Source: CAZIRF01 sp964541755
GTDB taxonomy: Bacteria; Spirochaetota; Spirochaetia; Treponematales; Breznakiellaceae
Reading direction: 5' to 3'
Length of the DNA stretch: 64,000 nucleotides
Assembly (NCBI GenBank): GCA_964541755.1
Contig: CAZIRF010000013.1
Span: forward strand, 3,357-67,356
Shown here: in pieces, positions 28,801 to 35,344 of the stretch
How the letters are laid out: the number at the start of each line of letters is the position of its first letter
Numbering within the stretch: the first letter of the stretch is position 1
The notes under the pieces: generated by a model
What the model was told of the DNA's origin: nothing
Databases searched by the model: none
The model's input: only the letters and a program-made list of their open reading frames with translations
Translations under genes and position numbers: made by a program

Positions 28801-29281
28801 CCAAGGTCTCTGCAAGCGAGACGGTATCTATGCTGCCATTTTGAGCAATTTTAACCACTCGCGAAAGAAAATCTTCGGCTGGGGGAACAGGGGTAAGAAA
28901 AGCACGCTCTGTAGCAATTACAATCGAGGGGGTCGCTGCCCCCAAACGGGCCAATGTTGCCGCTCGTTCGCCGAAGACGGCCGATCCCGGTGAGACCGGG
29001 CGATACGGCAGACTCCCCCACCAGGGCATGCGATAACAGGGAATACCGGAAAGACTGATATCCGATTGAAGGGCATCTGCTTCCAACTCGCCGGGAACGA
29101 CAACCAGGAGCTTTTTGCCCATTTTCTTGAAGAGCTCCGCTATAAACAGGCTCTGGGCTGCACCTTCAAGCCCCTCAAGCGCGAGAGGCAATGTCTCGAT
29201 GCGTGCACCCGAAAGACATTCGCGAATTGAATGTGTATGCGCCAAACGTGAAGCAAGCGCATTAAAAAATAAGGTATTCAC
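25877..29281 (-). CDS. mfd: Transcription-repair coupling factor Mfd
   Basis: About 1134 residues. The UvrB-like N-terminal part (about 1-350), the RNA-polymerase interaction domain (ELNPGDYVVHVNYGIGLFKG near 475) and the RecG-like SF2 translocase are present: Walker A VCGDVGYGKTEVA, DEEQRFG, SATPIPRTL and GRVGRSDRKAYAYL. The C-terminal TRCF domain (about 990-1095) is also there. Mfd removes stalled polymerase and recruits UvrA, whose gene is also in the window. The start is uncertain: GTG 29281 was chosen because homology begins close to it; an in-frame start at 29362 is also possible. A TATAAT on the minus strand at 29299-29294 would place transcription only a few bases before this GTG. Confidence 0.93.
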   Translation of the reverse strand: MNTLFFNALASRLAHTHSIRECLSGARIETLPLALEGLEGAAQSLFIAELFKKMGKKLLVVVPGELEADALQSDISLSGIPCYRMPWWGSLPYRPVSPGSAVFGERAATLARLGAATPSIVIATERAFLTPVPPAEDFLSRVVKIAQNGSIDTVSLAETLVSWGYTRVPRVQVHGEFVLRGEVCDIYRPGSDYPLRITFDFDRIESIRLFDPDNQNGLERLVDAEIFPAREHFWTENAISRLEMALKDEKKYPDMGSSLLDQLRTSSVCAGEELFFPLAMERPATLLDYLGEDAVVLYLERERLENAQESLEREYDGLYRKARRESCVPPPEDILLSFSRLAGTFTHSISFYSLKSDRGNVQKYHVDIDPPRSFFGNINYLKEEFAVLKKGGWTIDVCAESDTQAMRISEILKDLEINAQSLPLSSGFGLPESKYLIVHEREIFGRRHRTPRSLKTARSAVIDTFIELNPGDYVVHVNYGIGLFKGIERIKALGNERDYIKIEYADEESVFVPIEQVNLVQRYIGNEGTAPRLDKLGSKSWENRKNKVSKSVEDIAQKLIDLYSKRKAAQGFAFPQDSEWQTAFEASFPWEETEDQLRCVEEIKDDMESPRPMDRLVCGDVGYGKTEVAIRACFKAIMGGKQVAFLAPTTILAEQHYENFIERFENFPVKIGMVSRFVDRSDIKKTLAAVKDGEIDILVGTHRLIQKDVLFKDLGLLVIDEEQRFGVKDKERLKELKTNIDCLTLSATPIPRTLHMSLVKIRDMSILATPPSVRQPIETAIDEFNEDRVAAAIRREVERGGQVFFLHNRIESLDEVRLMIERVVPEMLVETAHGQMAPHDLEDIMHRFIHGGFHVLVSTTIIENGIDIPNVNTIIIDRADMYGVSQLYQLRGRVGRSDRKAYAYLFYPKGRALSELAMKRLQVISDFTELGSGFKIAMKDMEIRGAGNLLGKEQSGEIYAVGFDLYLRLLEDAVYKLQDEHYEAETETWLELEYTGFIPDSYIDSAQEKMEVYKKIASIKTRDELERVFAELVDRFGPLPDEVQSLLSLAEIRIICRDLSVSSLKERAGVVHVEFTKVSKVNVDKVLRLMKESAGRVKLDPKAPNILMLHTGTIGLKEKSEFIREKLASLALSV

Positions 29282-29345
29282 TGCAAGTATCCGATTATAG
29301 TACAGAGTATCATGTCCGTTTTTGTACGGTCCATGGTTTCGACAG

Positions 29346-29356
29346 TATGGTACACT
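29346..29356 (+). promoter_or_regulatory. Extended -10 box upstream of the 29.4-31.5 kb operon
   Basis: TATGGTACACT with TGn extension; the hexamer TACACT is at 29351-29356. The expected transcript start near 29363 gives a leader of about 40 bases before the ATG at 29404. No good -35 box is visible. Confidence 0.4.
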
Positions 29357-29403
29357 TGGCATATCGGTTCAATACCGAAACGCTCGTTTGATTGGAGCTC
29401 TGT

Positions 29404-30393
29404 ATGAAACGTACATACCTTTTTTTATTCTGCTTGATTGGCTCTGTAATGCCGCTCTTTTCTCAAGGGATAGAGGTAAATATCCGCTTTTGGGACAAAC
29501 AGGTATACTATTCGAATAATAGCGACCAAGACATTGAAATTCTCGTGACCATTACGAACAATTCACCAGAAACATGGCGTTTCAAGCTTGCGGATGAGCG
29601 TTGTTTTTCCATTGATTTCGCGGTTCGCTCCATGGACAACCGTTTGCTTGAAGCGAGTGAACAACTCAAGAATACAAGAGCGTCACATCGCCCCCTCTAT
29701 GTTCGCGATATTCGACTGGAGAGCATGGAATCATTTTCTTTTCGTGAAAACCTTCGCGATTACGTTCCACTCGAACAAAGTGGCAATTTTATGGTCTCGC
29801 TCGCCTTCTATCCGGAGCTCCTGCAATTTGATCCATCCAGTATGCCAATGGGAGAAGAACGGCAAGACACAGCTTTCAAATTGGATTCAAACATGATCAG
29901 TCTCCCTTTACAGAAAAAACCGATCTTTAAGGATAGCGAAAAAACAGCAGTTACCCTTTTGGATGAAAGCGGAGCACTCCTTGAACGCATCCAGATGCCA
30001 CCGGATCAAGTGGTCTCTTACTTGCTCGATGCGCGTATCAAAGGAGAATGGGAGAAATTCTTCTTGTACATTGACCTTGAATCGATGATCCAAAAAGATG
30101 GCAGGCGCAGGAGAGCATGGCTCTCTGAATCAGAGGAAGGCCGCCAAAACATGTTGGCACAATACCGTTTGGACCTTATGAACAGCCAGGTTGATGGTGA
30201 AATATCCACAATTCCGATAGAGTATCGGATACTCAACACTCGTTACAGCCCAAATGAAGGGGAGGTACGAGTATATGAAAAGTTCCGTGATGGACGCTAT
30301 ATTTCGAACAAAGAATATGTTTATACGCTCAAAAAGAGAGATAATATCTGGTTGATTGCCGGCTATTCGGTGTTCAACTTGGGGGTAGAATGA
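29404..30393 (+). CDS. Exported protein of unknown function
   Basis: 329 residues. The ATG at 29404 has GGAG six bases upstream; an earlier in-frame TTG (29392) has none. A signal peptide is clear (TYLFLFCLIGSVMPLFSQG). The mature protein begins with a beta-sandwich-like stretch (IEVNIRFWDKQVYYSNNSDQ, then EILVTITNNSPETWRF) resembling an Ig-like or transglutaminase-associated domain. The C-terminal third (about 215-325) is mixed helix and strand. Its stop overlaps the next ATG by four bases (ATGA), so it is translationally coupled to the PilZ-like gene. I do not recognise a family. Confidence 0.7.
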   Translation: MKRTYLFLFCLIGSVMPLFSQGIEVNIRFWDKQVYYSNNSDQDIEILVTITNNSPETWRFKLADERCFSIDFAVRSMDNRLLEASEQLKNTRASHRPLYVRDIRLESMESFSFRENLRDYVPLEQSGNFMVSLAFYPELLQFDPSSMPMGEERQDTAFKLDSNMISLPLQKKPIFKDSEKTAVTLLDESGALLERIQMPPDQVVSYLLDARIKGEWEKFFLYIDLESMIQKDGRRRRAWLSESEEGRQNMLAQYRLDLMNSQVDGEISTIPIEYRILNTRYSPNEGEVRVYEKFRDGRYISNKEYVYTLKKRDNIWLIAGYSVFNLGVE

Positions 30394-31133
30394 TAGCGTT
30401 GCTCATTGCAGCAAGTGACTACATAGAAGATATTGTCAAAGTTCATCTCGAACCCTTGGGCTTTGATCATGTGCGATACCGTCAAGCACTCAAGGCAATG
30501 GACAATATTGACGAAATTAATCCGGATGCCATTTTGATAAGTGCAGAGGATTTCCCGCGTCACTGGAAAACATTGGTTCAATTCGTACGTAACGAACACC
30601 CGCGGGATAAACTTTCGATTGTATTGCTCAAGGGCGAACACTTTGCCTATGAAGAAGCAGCGAAGGCCGCCCATATCGGTGTCAACGGTATAGTAGATGA
30701 AACACTCTCGACCGAAGAAGAGCGGGAACGGCTCAAGGGCATTCTTGGAAGACACATCCCTGTTATGGAACAACGACACAGTTCCCGTTTTATTCCCAAT
30801 GTTCATGATCGTATTGCTTTTATTTTCACGCAAGCGAAAGATGGAACCATTATTTTTGGCAATGTGGAGTCCTTCTCGCACAGTGGGCTATTGTTCAAAC
30901 CACGAAATCCATCTCACTGTAATGACTTGGTTCTTGAATCGAAATTGTCGCACTGTTCTCTTCGACTAGGTGATAACATCCTCTCACCCATTTGCAAATT
31001 AATTCGAAATGGACGCATGTTGGCTATCGAATTCATTTCCTTTTTACCGGGAGAACAGCATATACTTGAACAGTATTTGGATGAACGTCCGCTTCGCGAG
31101 CGTCACTTTTTGGAAAACAAAAAGGGAGCGTAA
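30390..31133 (+). CDS. Receiver-like plus PilZ domain protein
   Basis: 247 residues. Residues 1-120 look like a degenerate response-regulator receiver fold (IALLIAASDYIEDIVKVHLE, then NPDAILISAEDFPRHW) with no clear phospho-acceptor context. Residues 125-240 fit a PilZ domain: an arginine pair region SRFIPNVHDR, the VESFSHSGLLF strand in place of DxSxxG, and a strand RMLAIEFISF. PilZ domains bind cyclic di-GMP; the second motif is altered here, so binding is uncertain. It is coupled to the exported protein upstream by an ATGA overlap. Confidence 0.65.
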   Translation: MIALLIAASDYIEDIVKVHLEPLGFDHVRYRQALKAMDNIDEINPDAILISAEDFPRHWKTLVQFVRNEHPRDKLSIVLLKGEHFAYEEAAKAAHIGVNGIVDETLSTEEERERLKGILGRHIPVMEQRHSSRFIPNVHDRIAFIFTQAKDGTIIFGNVESFSHSGLLFKPRNPSHCNDLVLESKLSHCSLRLGDNILSPICKLIRNGRMLAIEFISFLPGEQHILEQYLDERPLRERHFLENKKGA

Positions 31134-31166
31134 TACCCTGCTCTCTTTTTGGCGGGAGACATAACC

Positions 31167-31499
31167 ATGGGAATACATGCATATCTTGAAGCTGCACCCC
31201 TGAATGAAATTCGCAGATACAAAGAAATGATACCGCAAGATGCTGTTTCTTTTACCGGTTCTCCCAGAAAACACCCCTATGAAAAAGAAAAAATGGTACT
31301 GGTGCGAAGTCAAGGGGGACACAATCCCTTGGTACTTGAATTCAGACTCTCAGATATTATGAATGTGGAAGAACATGCGAGTGAAGTCGACGACGAAGGT
31401 GAAACCCTCTATTTGGTTACACTGTGGGTGCGACGAGGAGCTCCCGCAGTTGTGCACACGCCCTTTGAAGTTGGCGCTCCTGGTACCTCCTTCAAGTAA
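31167..31499 (+). CDS. Small conserved-looking protein, unknown function
   Basis: 110 residues. The ATG at 31167 has GGGAG with a suitable spacing; a TTG at 31149 is the only longer alternative. No signal peptide or membrane segment. The middle has basic and aromatic motifs (SFTGSPRKHPYEKEKMVLV) and a beta-rich end (ETLYLVTLWVRRGAPAVV, then VHTPFEVGAP). It closes the three-gene plus-strand operon before a bidirectional terminator. Function unknown. Confidence 0.65.
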   Translation: MGIHAYLEAAPLNEIRRYKEMIPQDAVSFTGSPRKHPYEKEKMVLVRSQGGHNPLVLEFRLSDIMNVEEHASEVDDEGETLYLVTLWVRRGAPAVVHTPFEVGAPGTSFK

Positions 31500-31523
31500 T
31501 TCCCCACTTACCAAGAATACTCA

Positions 31524-31560
31524 AAAAACAAGGGGCGTTTTGTGGACGCCCCTTGTTTTT
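31524..31560. terminator. Bidirectional intrinsic terminator
   Basis: A 15-bp stem, AAAAACAAGGGGCGT pairing with ACGCCCCTTGTTTTT around a 7-base loop. It has a T-run on both strands and so ends both the plus-strand operon (last stop 31499) and the PPDK-like gene on minus (stop at 31571). Confidence 0.92.
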
Positions 31561-31570
31561 ACGGTAAGAT

Positions 31571-34213
31571 TTACTTTGCCTGCATCTTTTCCAACTCGAT
31601 CTGTGCGACAGCCAGAATGGCGATCGGCACCGAATACGATGAGCAAGAGACATAATTGAGTCCCGTTTCCATACAGAAACGAATATTGTCCGGATTCGCT
31701 CCGTGTTCGCCGCAGAGACCGCAGACAATATCAGGTCTGGTCATTCGACCACGTTCAACCGCCATTGAAATAAGTTCTTTTACACGATTGTCCAAGGTCG
31801 AAAATGGATTCCCCTCAATAAGGTCATAGAGAGTGTAATCGGGCATAAATCCAGTAAAGTCATCACGAGAAATTCCCAAGGTTGTCTGGGTTAGATCGTT
31901 GGTTCCAAAACTGAAGAAATGACCATATTTGGCGATTTCCCCCGCACCCAGGGCTGCTGCAGGCAACTCTATCATCGTACCGACATTGTACGGGATTTGT
32001 TTGGTCGCCTTGCTTTTTTTACGGAAAGCCTCTTCTTCCTCTGCAATACCCACATAGGTACTACCCTCTATCTTCTTTCCATAAACGATCAACTTTAACT
32101 CTGACGCATTCATGACAATTGGAATCATGATCTCCGGGAATACATCCACCTTCTCTTTTTGGAGTTGATAGGCTGCTTCGAAGATTGCTTTAATCTGCAT
32201 TTGGTATATTTCAGGATAGGAAACGGCTATACGACATCCCCGGTGGCCCAACATGGGATTGAACTCTGCCAACGCCTCAATACGGGCCATAATTTCCGCT
32301 TTGGGGAGCTTTTTCCCCTTCGCCCCTTCCATATAGGAAAGAAATGCCTTGAGTTCATCGTCATTGTGCGGCAAAAACTCGTGGAGCGGAGCGTCAAGGA
32401 GTCGAATTGTCACCTCTTTCCCTGCCATGGCCTTGAGAATACCGTAAAAATCTTTCCGCTGCATGGGAAGCAATTTTTCAAGGGCTTCCAAGCGCTCTTC
32501 ACGAGAATCGGAGAGAACCATCTCGCGAAAAACGTTTATACGCTCATCTCCAAAAAACATGTGTTCGGTACGGCAGAGACCGAGGCCCTCTGCACCAAAG
32601 GAAAGAGCGAGAGCCGCAGCTTGGGGGCTATCAGCATTTGCACGTACATGGAATCCCTTCATATGCCGTTTGGCCATGTCGACCAGTTCCAAGAGACCAG
32701 AAGAGGTGGGATCGGGCTCAATGAGTTTCGCCTGACCAAGGTAAATCTGGGATTCCCCGTAATAGGGAACATTCATGGTGATATAATCGCCTTCGGAAAA
32801 CGAAAGATCGCCCAGGGAGGCCTTTTTCCCACGTATCTTCAAATTGGAAGAGACAAGAGATACTTTACCGTACTGTCTTGCGACAACCGATGCGTGAGCC
32901 GAATAACCGCCCTCGCAGGAAAACACTCCGGTAGCAACCTCAATAGCCTTTACATCTTCTGCAAAGGTCGAGGGCATACAAAGGATAAAGCGGGCGTCTT
33001 CACCTTTCTGAAGTGCCGTTTTGCGTGCTTCAATCAGCCCATCAGTAGTAAAAAATACTTTTCCAATAGCAGCTCCGGGAGCTCCGGCGATCCCCCCCTT
33101 CCAAACAGGCAAACCTTTTATGGAAGACATATCAATAACGGGATGAAGAATCTCGTTGAGCCGCCCAGGCTGTATGGCATTGATAACGAAAGCATCATCG
33201 ACGATTTTGCGTTTTGCAAGATCCAGGTAAAGCTGAATATCGGCCTGAGTTGATTTGGCATCAACCGCACGCTGTTCGATGAGCCAGAGTTTTCCCTTCT
33301 CAACAGTAAAGCGCACCTGTCTGATCTCTTTTAACCGATCTTCCAATGTGCCGCCAATGCTTTGAAGTTCTTTCAAATGTGAGGCGTCGATTTTAAGAAT
33401 ACTCTGTCCACTGGCACCTATTTCATTGAATTTTTCGCGATAAAAATCACCTTGAAGAATTTTCTCTCCGCTCACTACATTACGGGTATAGAACCAGCCG
33501 GAACAAGAATCCTTGCCATAATTACCATAGACCATGGGTTGAATGAGTATCGCAGTATCATTGTCATTCTGGTCATCAAGGGAAAGCATGAGGGATATGG
33601 CTTCCAATGATAGTTCAAGTTGTTTTTCTGCCGAATCAAAAAAGCCCTTTGGCAGATAGGCAGTATATTCTTCCATAAACGCAAGTGCATCTTTGGAAGG
33701 ATGATCGGACTTGATTTCTTTTTCCAGTTCTTTCTTCTTTTCCTCGTCACAGCGAACAATTTTTTCTTTGGGAGAAAGATCAAGTATTCTTTCCTGAATA
33801 TTCAACATGCCACGCACCAAAAAAAGCACTTCATGCGCGGCAAAGGTATCTCCTACACCAGCAGCAAAACCATGGATAGTATCTTTCACCAAACCAAAAT
33901 TATGCAGTGTGGGATAATTGGTAACAGCAAGGTTTGATGAAATCACCAATTTGAGGAGCATTGGATTATCACCATCACCATACTGCTTGCCGACAATTTT
34001 CGCACAGCGCCTGAGCAGGGTCTTGATATCCTTGGAGTAATCTATTGTCTTTAATTGAGAAGCAAGCCTCACATCAACTATAAAACCGGGTAAAATGGGA
34101 AATCCCAATTCTGCGAATTCATTTGCTTGACGCCCACGAATACCGAGCCATTCAGGATCAATCTTGGCAGAAATAACGTCTTTTTGACTGAAAAAGTGTA
34201 TCCGAGAATCCAT
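31571..34213 (-). CDS. PPDK-like PEP-utilising enzyme with degenerate ATP-grasp domain
   Basis: 880 residues, the length of pyruvate phosphate dikinase. The swivelling phospho-histidine domain (H440 in EGGYSAHASVVAR) and the C-terminal PEP domain (LCRTEHMFF, IRLLDAPLHEFLP, FGTNDLTQTTLGISRDD, GLCGEHGANP) look intact. The N-terminal nucleotide domain does not: the RSGAxxSMPGMMDT block is LVISSNLAVTNYPTL, the DIEFT strand is QVRFT (299-303) and LQTR is IEQR (312-315), so the ATP-contacting Arg, Asp, Glu and Gln of family members are all replaced. The product may move phosphate from PEP to a partner instead of ATP. It starts at ATG 34213 behind AAGGAG, 14 bases after the HPr-like gene. T. pallidum carries a gene annotated ppdK at the matching place. 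Confidence 0.85.
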   Translation of the reverse strand: MDSRIHFFSQKDVISAKIDPEWLGIRGRQANEFAELGFPILPGFIVDVRLASQLKTIDYSKDIKTLLRRCAKIVGKQYGDGDNPMLLKLVISSNLAVTNYPTLHNFGLVKDTIHGFAAGVGDTFAAHEVLFLVRGMLNIQERILDLSPKEKIVRCDEEKKKELEKEIKSDHPSKDALAFMEEYTAYLPKGFFDSAEKQLELSLEAISLMLSLDDQNDNDTAILIQPMVYGNYGKDSCSGWFYTRNVVSGEKILQGDFYREKFNEIGASGQSILKIDASHLKELQSIGGTLEDRLKEIRQVRFTVEKGKLWLIEQRAVDAKSTQADIQLYLDLAKRKIVDDAFVINAIQPGRLNEILHPVIDMSSIKGLPVWKGGIAGAPGAAIGKVFFTTDGLIEARKTALQKGEDARFILCMPSTFAEDVKAIEVATGVFSCEGGYSAHASVVARQYGKVSLVSSNLKIRGKKASLGDLSFSEGDYITMNVPYYGESQIYLGQAKLIEPDPTSSGLLELVDMAKRHMKGFHVRANADSPQAAALALSFGAEGLGLCRTEHMFFGDERINVFREMVLSDSREERLEALEKLLPMQRKDFYGILKAMAGKEVTIRLLDAPLHEFLPHNDDELKAFLSYMEGAKGKKLPKAEIMARIEALAEFNPMLGHRGCRIAVSYPEIYQMQIKAIFEAAYQLQKEKVDVFPEIMIPIVMNASELKLIVYGKKIEGSTYVGIAEEEEAFRKKSKATKQIPYNVGTMIELPAAALGAGEIAKYGHFFSFGTNDLTQTTLGISRDDFTGFMPDYTLYDLIEGNPFSTLDNRVKELISMAVERGRMTRPDIVCGLCGEHGANPDNIRFCMETGLNYVSCSSYSVPIAILAVAQIELEKMQAK

Positions 34214-34227
34214 TCTTGACTCCTTGT

Positions 34228-35286
34228 TCAAAACAGTTTGAGTACTGTGCTAACCGAACCATGTAGAAAGGCTTCGAACATATGGCTGGCGCCCTGACTC
34301 AAGTAGCGTTGAAGTTTTGCAACATCCTTGATTTCACTTCCGGCTACTGCGAACTGAATACTCGATCCATGTTTGACTTTCCCCCACTTGAAAAGGGAAT
34401 TTATATCAATAATCCGTTCACCATCATAATAAATATATACTTCGAGATCGGGATGTTTTGCCTTGTAGCTGGCAATAATTCTTTTCCAAGCCTCAACATT
34501 GCCATTGTGAAACAGCTCATTACTGACAACAACAGAATACATCGGTGTCATACGGCGACTTGCACTGGCTACTGGCGCAGGAATTGAAACCGTGGCTTGT
34601 GAAGCTGTTTCAAGCCGAGGAGGCCTGGATACAGCAACTTCTTTACCGCCCCTGCTTGTTTTTTTTGCGCTTCCTTTGGATGTCGATTTGGATGCTTTCT
34701 TGACTGGCTTGGATTTTGAACTATCCAATTCGAGCTTTTTGGGAACCTTTTTAAACGTGCAATTACCGGTATACAGATTCTTATCGGGGGTACATTTTTT
34801 CCCTTCAACAAGCTTGACCAACGTATCTGCAGCTTTTGCACAGAGAGGATCTGCTTTCTTGTCAAAATATCCTGCATATATAACCATGAGTTCCCGTTTG
34901 CGGAAACTCGCAAGATTCTTCATTTCATCAGGATTTTTAGGGTTAACCACAATCATTCCAATATCAGGATGATGGTAAGCCAACACCAAATCAACGGCAT
35001 TCCAAGTACTTACTTCTTTTGCAATAGACGCAAAGTCTTCGTTAAGAGATTCAAGATTACGGGAAAGCGCACTATATCCCATTTTATCAATGAGTAACAT
35101 ATGTAAAAAAGCCGAGAGCTGTTCACCGGACAGTTCCTGTTCCGATGAAACCTCCATTAAAAGATCGGCAAGATTCTTCTTGCCGGCCAAATCTCCAGAC
35201 ATGGAAACAGCTGCTTTGACATGACGAACAACTGCATTAAAATTGTCTCTGGTAGATAAAATCTCGAATTTGTTCATTTTCTGCAT
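34228..35286 (-). CDS. Protein with C-terminal HPr-like domain
   Basis: 352 residues from ATG 35286 (GGGAGG seven bases before; the frame could extend to 35301 without such a site). Residues 1-180 form an unrecognised alpha/beta domain; 181-225 are a Lys/Ser-rich linker (KKASKSTSKGSAKK); 249-331 resemble phosphocarrier HPr. ELFHNGNV matches the HPr active-site loop with His260 in place of His15, though the following Arg and Pro are lost; NSLFKW matches the Ser46 helix (KSLFK in E. coli), and HGSSIQFAVAGSEIKDVAKL matches its closing strand and helix. It sits between cfpA and the PPDK-like gene. Phosphate transfer from that enzyme to His260 is an inference. Function otherwise unknown. Confidence 0.7.
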   Translation of the reverse strand: MQKMNKFEILSTRDNFNAVVRHVKAAVSMSGDLAGKKNLADLLMEVSSEQELSGEQLSAFLHMLLIDKMGYSALSRNLESLNEDFASIAKEVSTWNAVDLVLAYHHPDIGMIVVNPKNPDEMKNLASFRKRELMVIYAGYFDKKADPLCAKAADTLVKLVEGKKCTPDKNLYTGNCTFKKVPKKLELDSSKSKPVKKASKSTSKGSAKKTSRGGKEVAVSRPPRLETASQATVSIPAPVASASRRMTPMYSVVVSNELFHNGNVEAWKRIIASYKAKHPDLEVYIYYDGERIIDINSLFKWGKVKHGSSIQFAVAGSEIKDVAKLQRYLSQGASHMFEAFLHGSVSTVLKLF

Positions 35287-35302
35287 TATTACGCCTCCCA
35301 AG

Positions 35303-35330
35303 AAAAACGCCCCCCAAAGGGGGCGTTTTT
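35303..35330. terminator. Intrinsic terminator between cfpA and the HPr-like gene
   Basis: A 12-bp stem with a 4-base loop: AAAAACGCCCCC (35303-35314) pairs with GGGGGCGTTTTT (35319-35330). On the minus strand it lies 15 bases after the cfpA stop and just before the GGGAGG of the next gene. It is symmetrical, but the plus strand has no gene to end here. It should let cfpA be made in excess over the downstream pair. Confidence 0.85.
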
Positions 35331-35344
35331 CAATCAGTAATCAA

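Noticed and set aside
29294..29299. TATAAT as a certain mfd promoter
   Set aside because: No matching -35 box and too close to the uncertain GTG start; mentioned only in the mfd entry.
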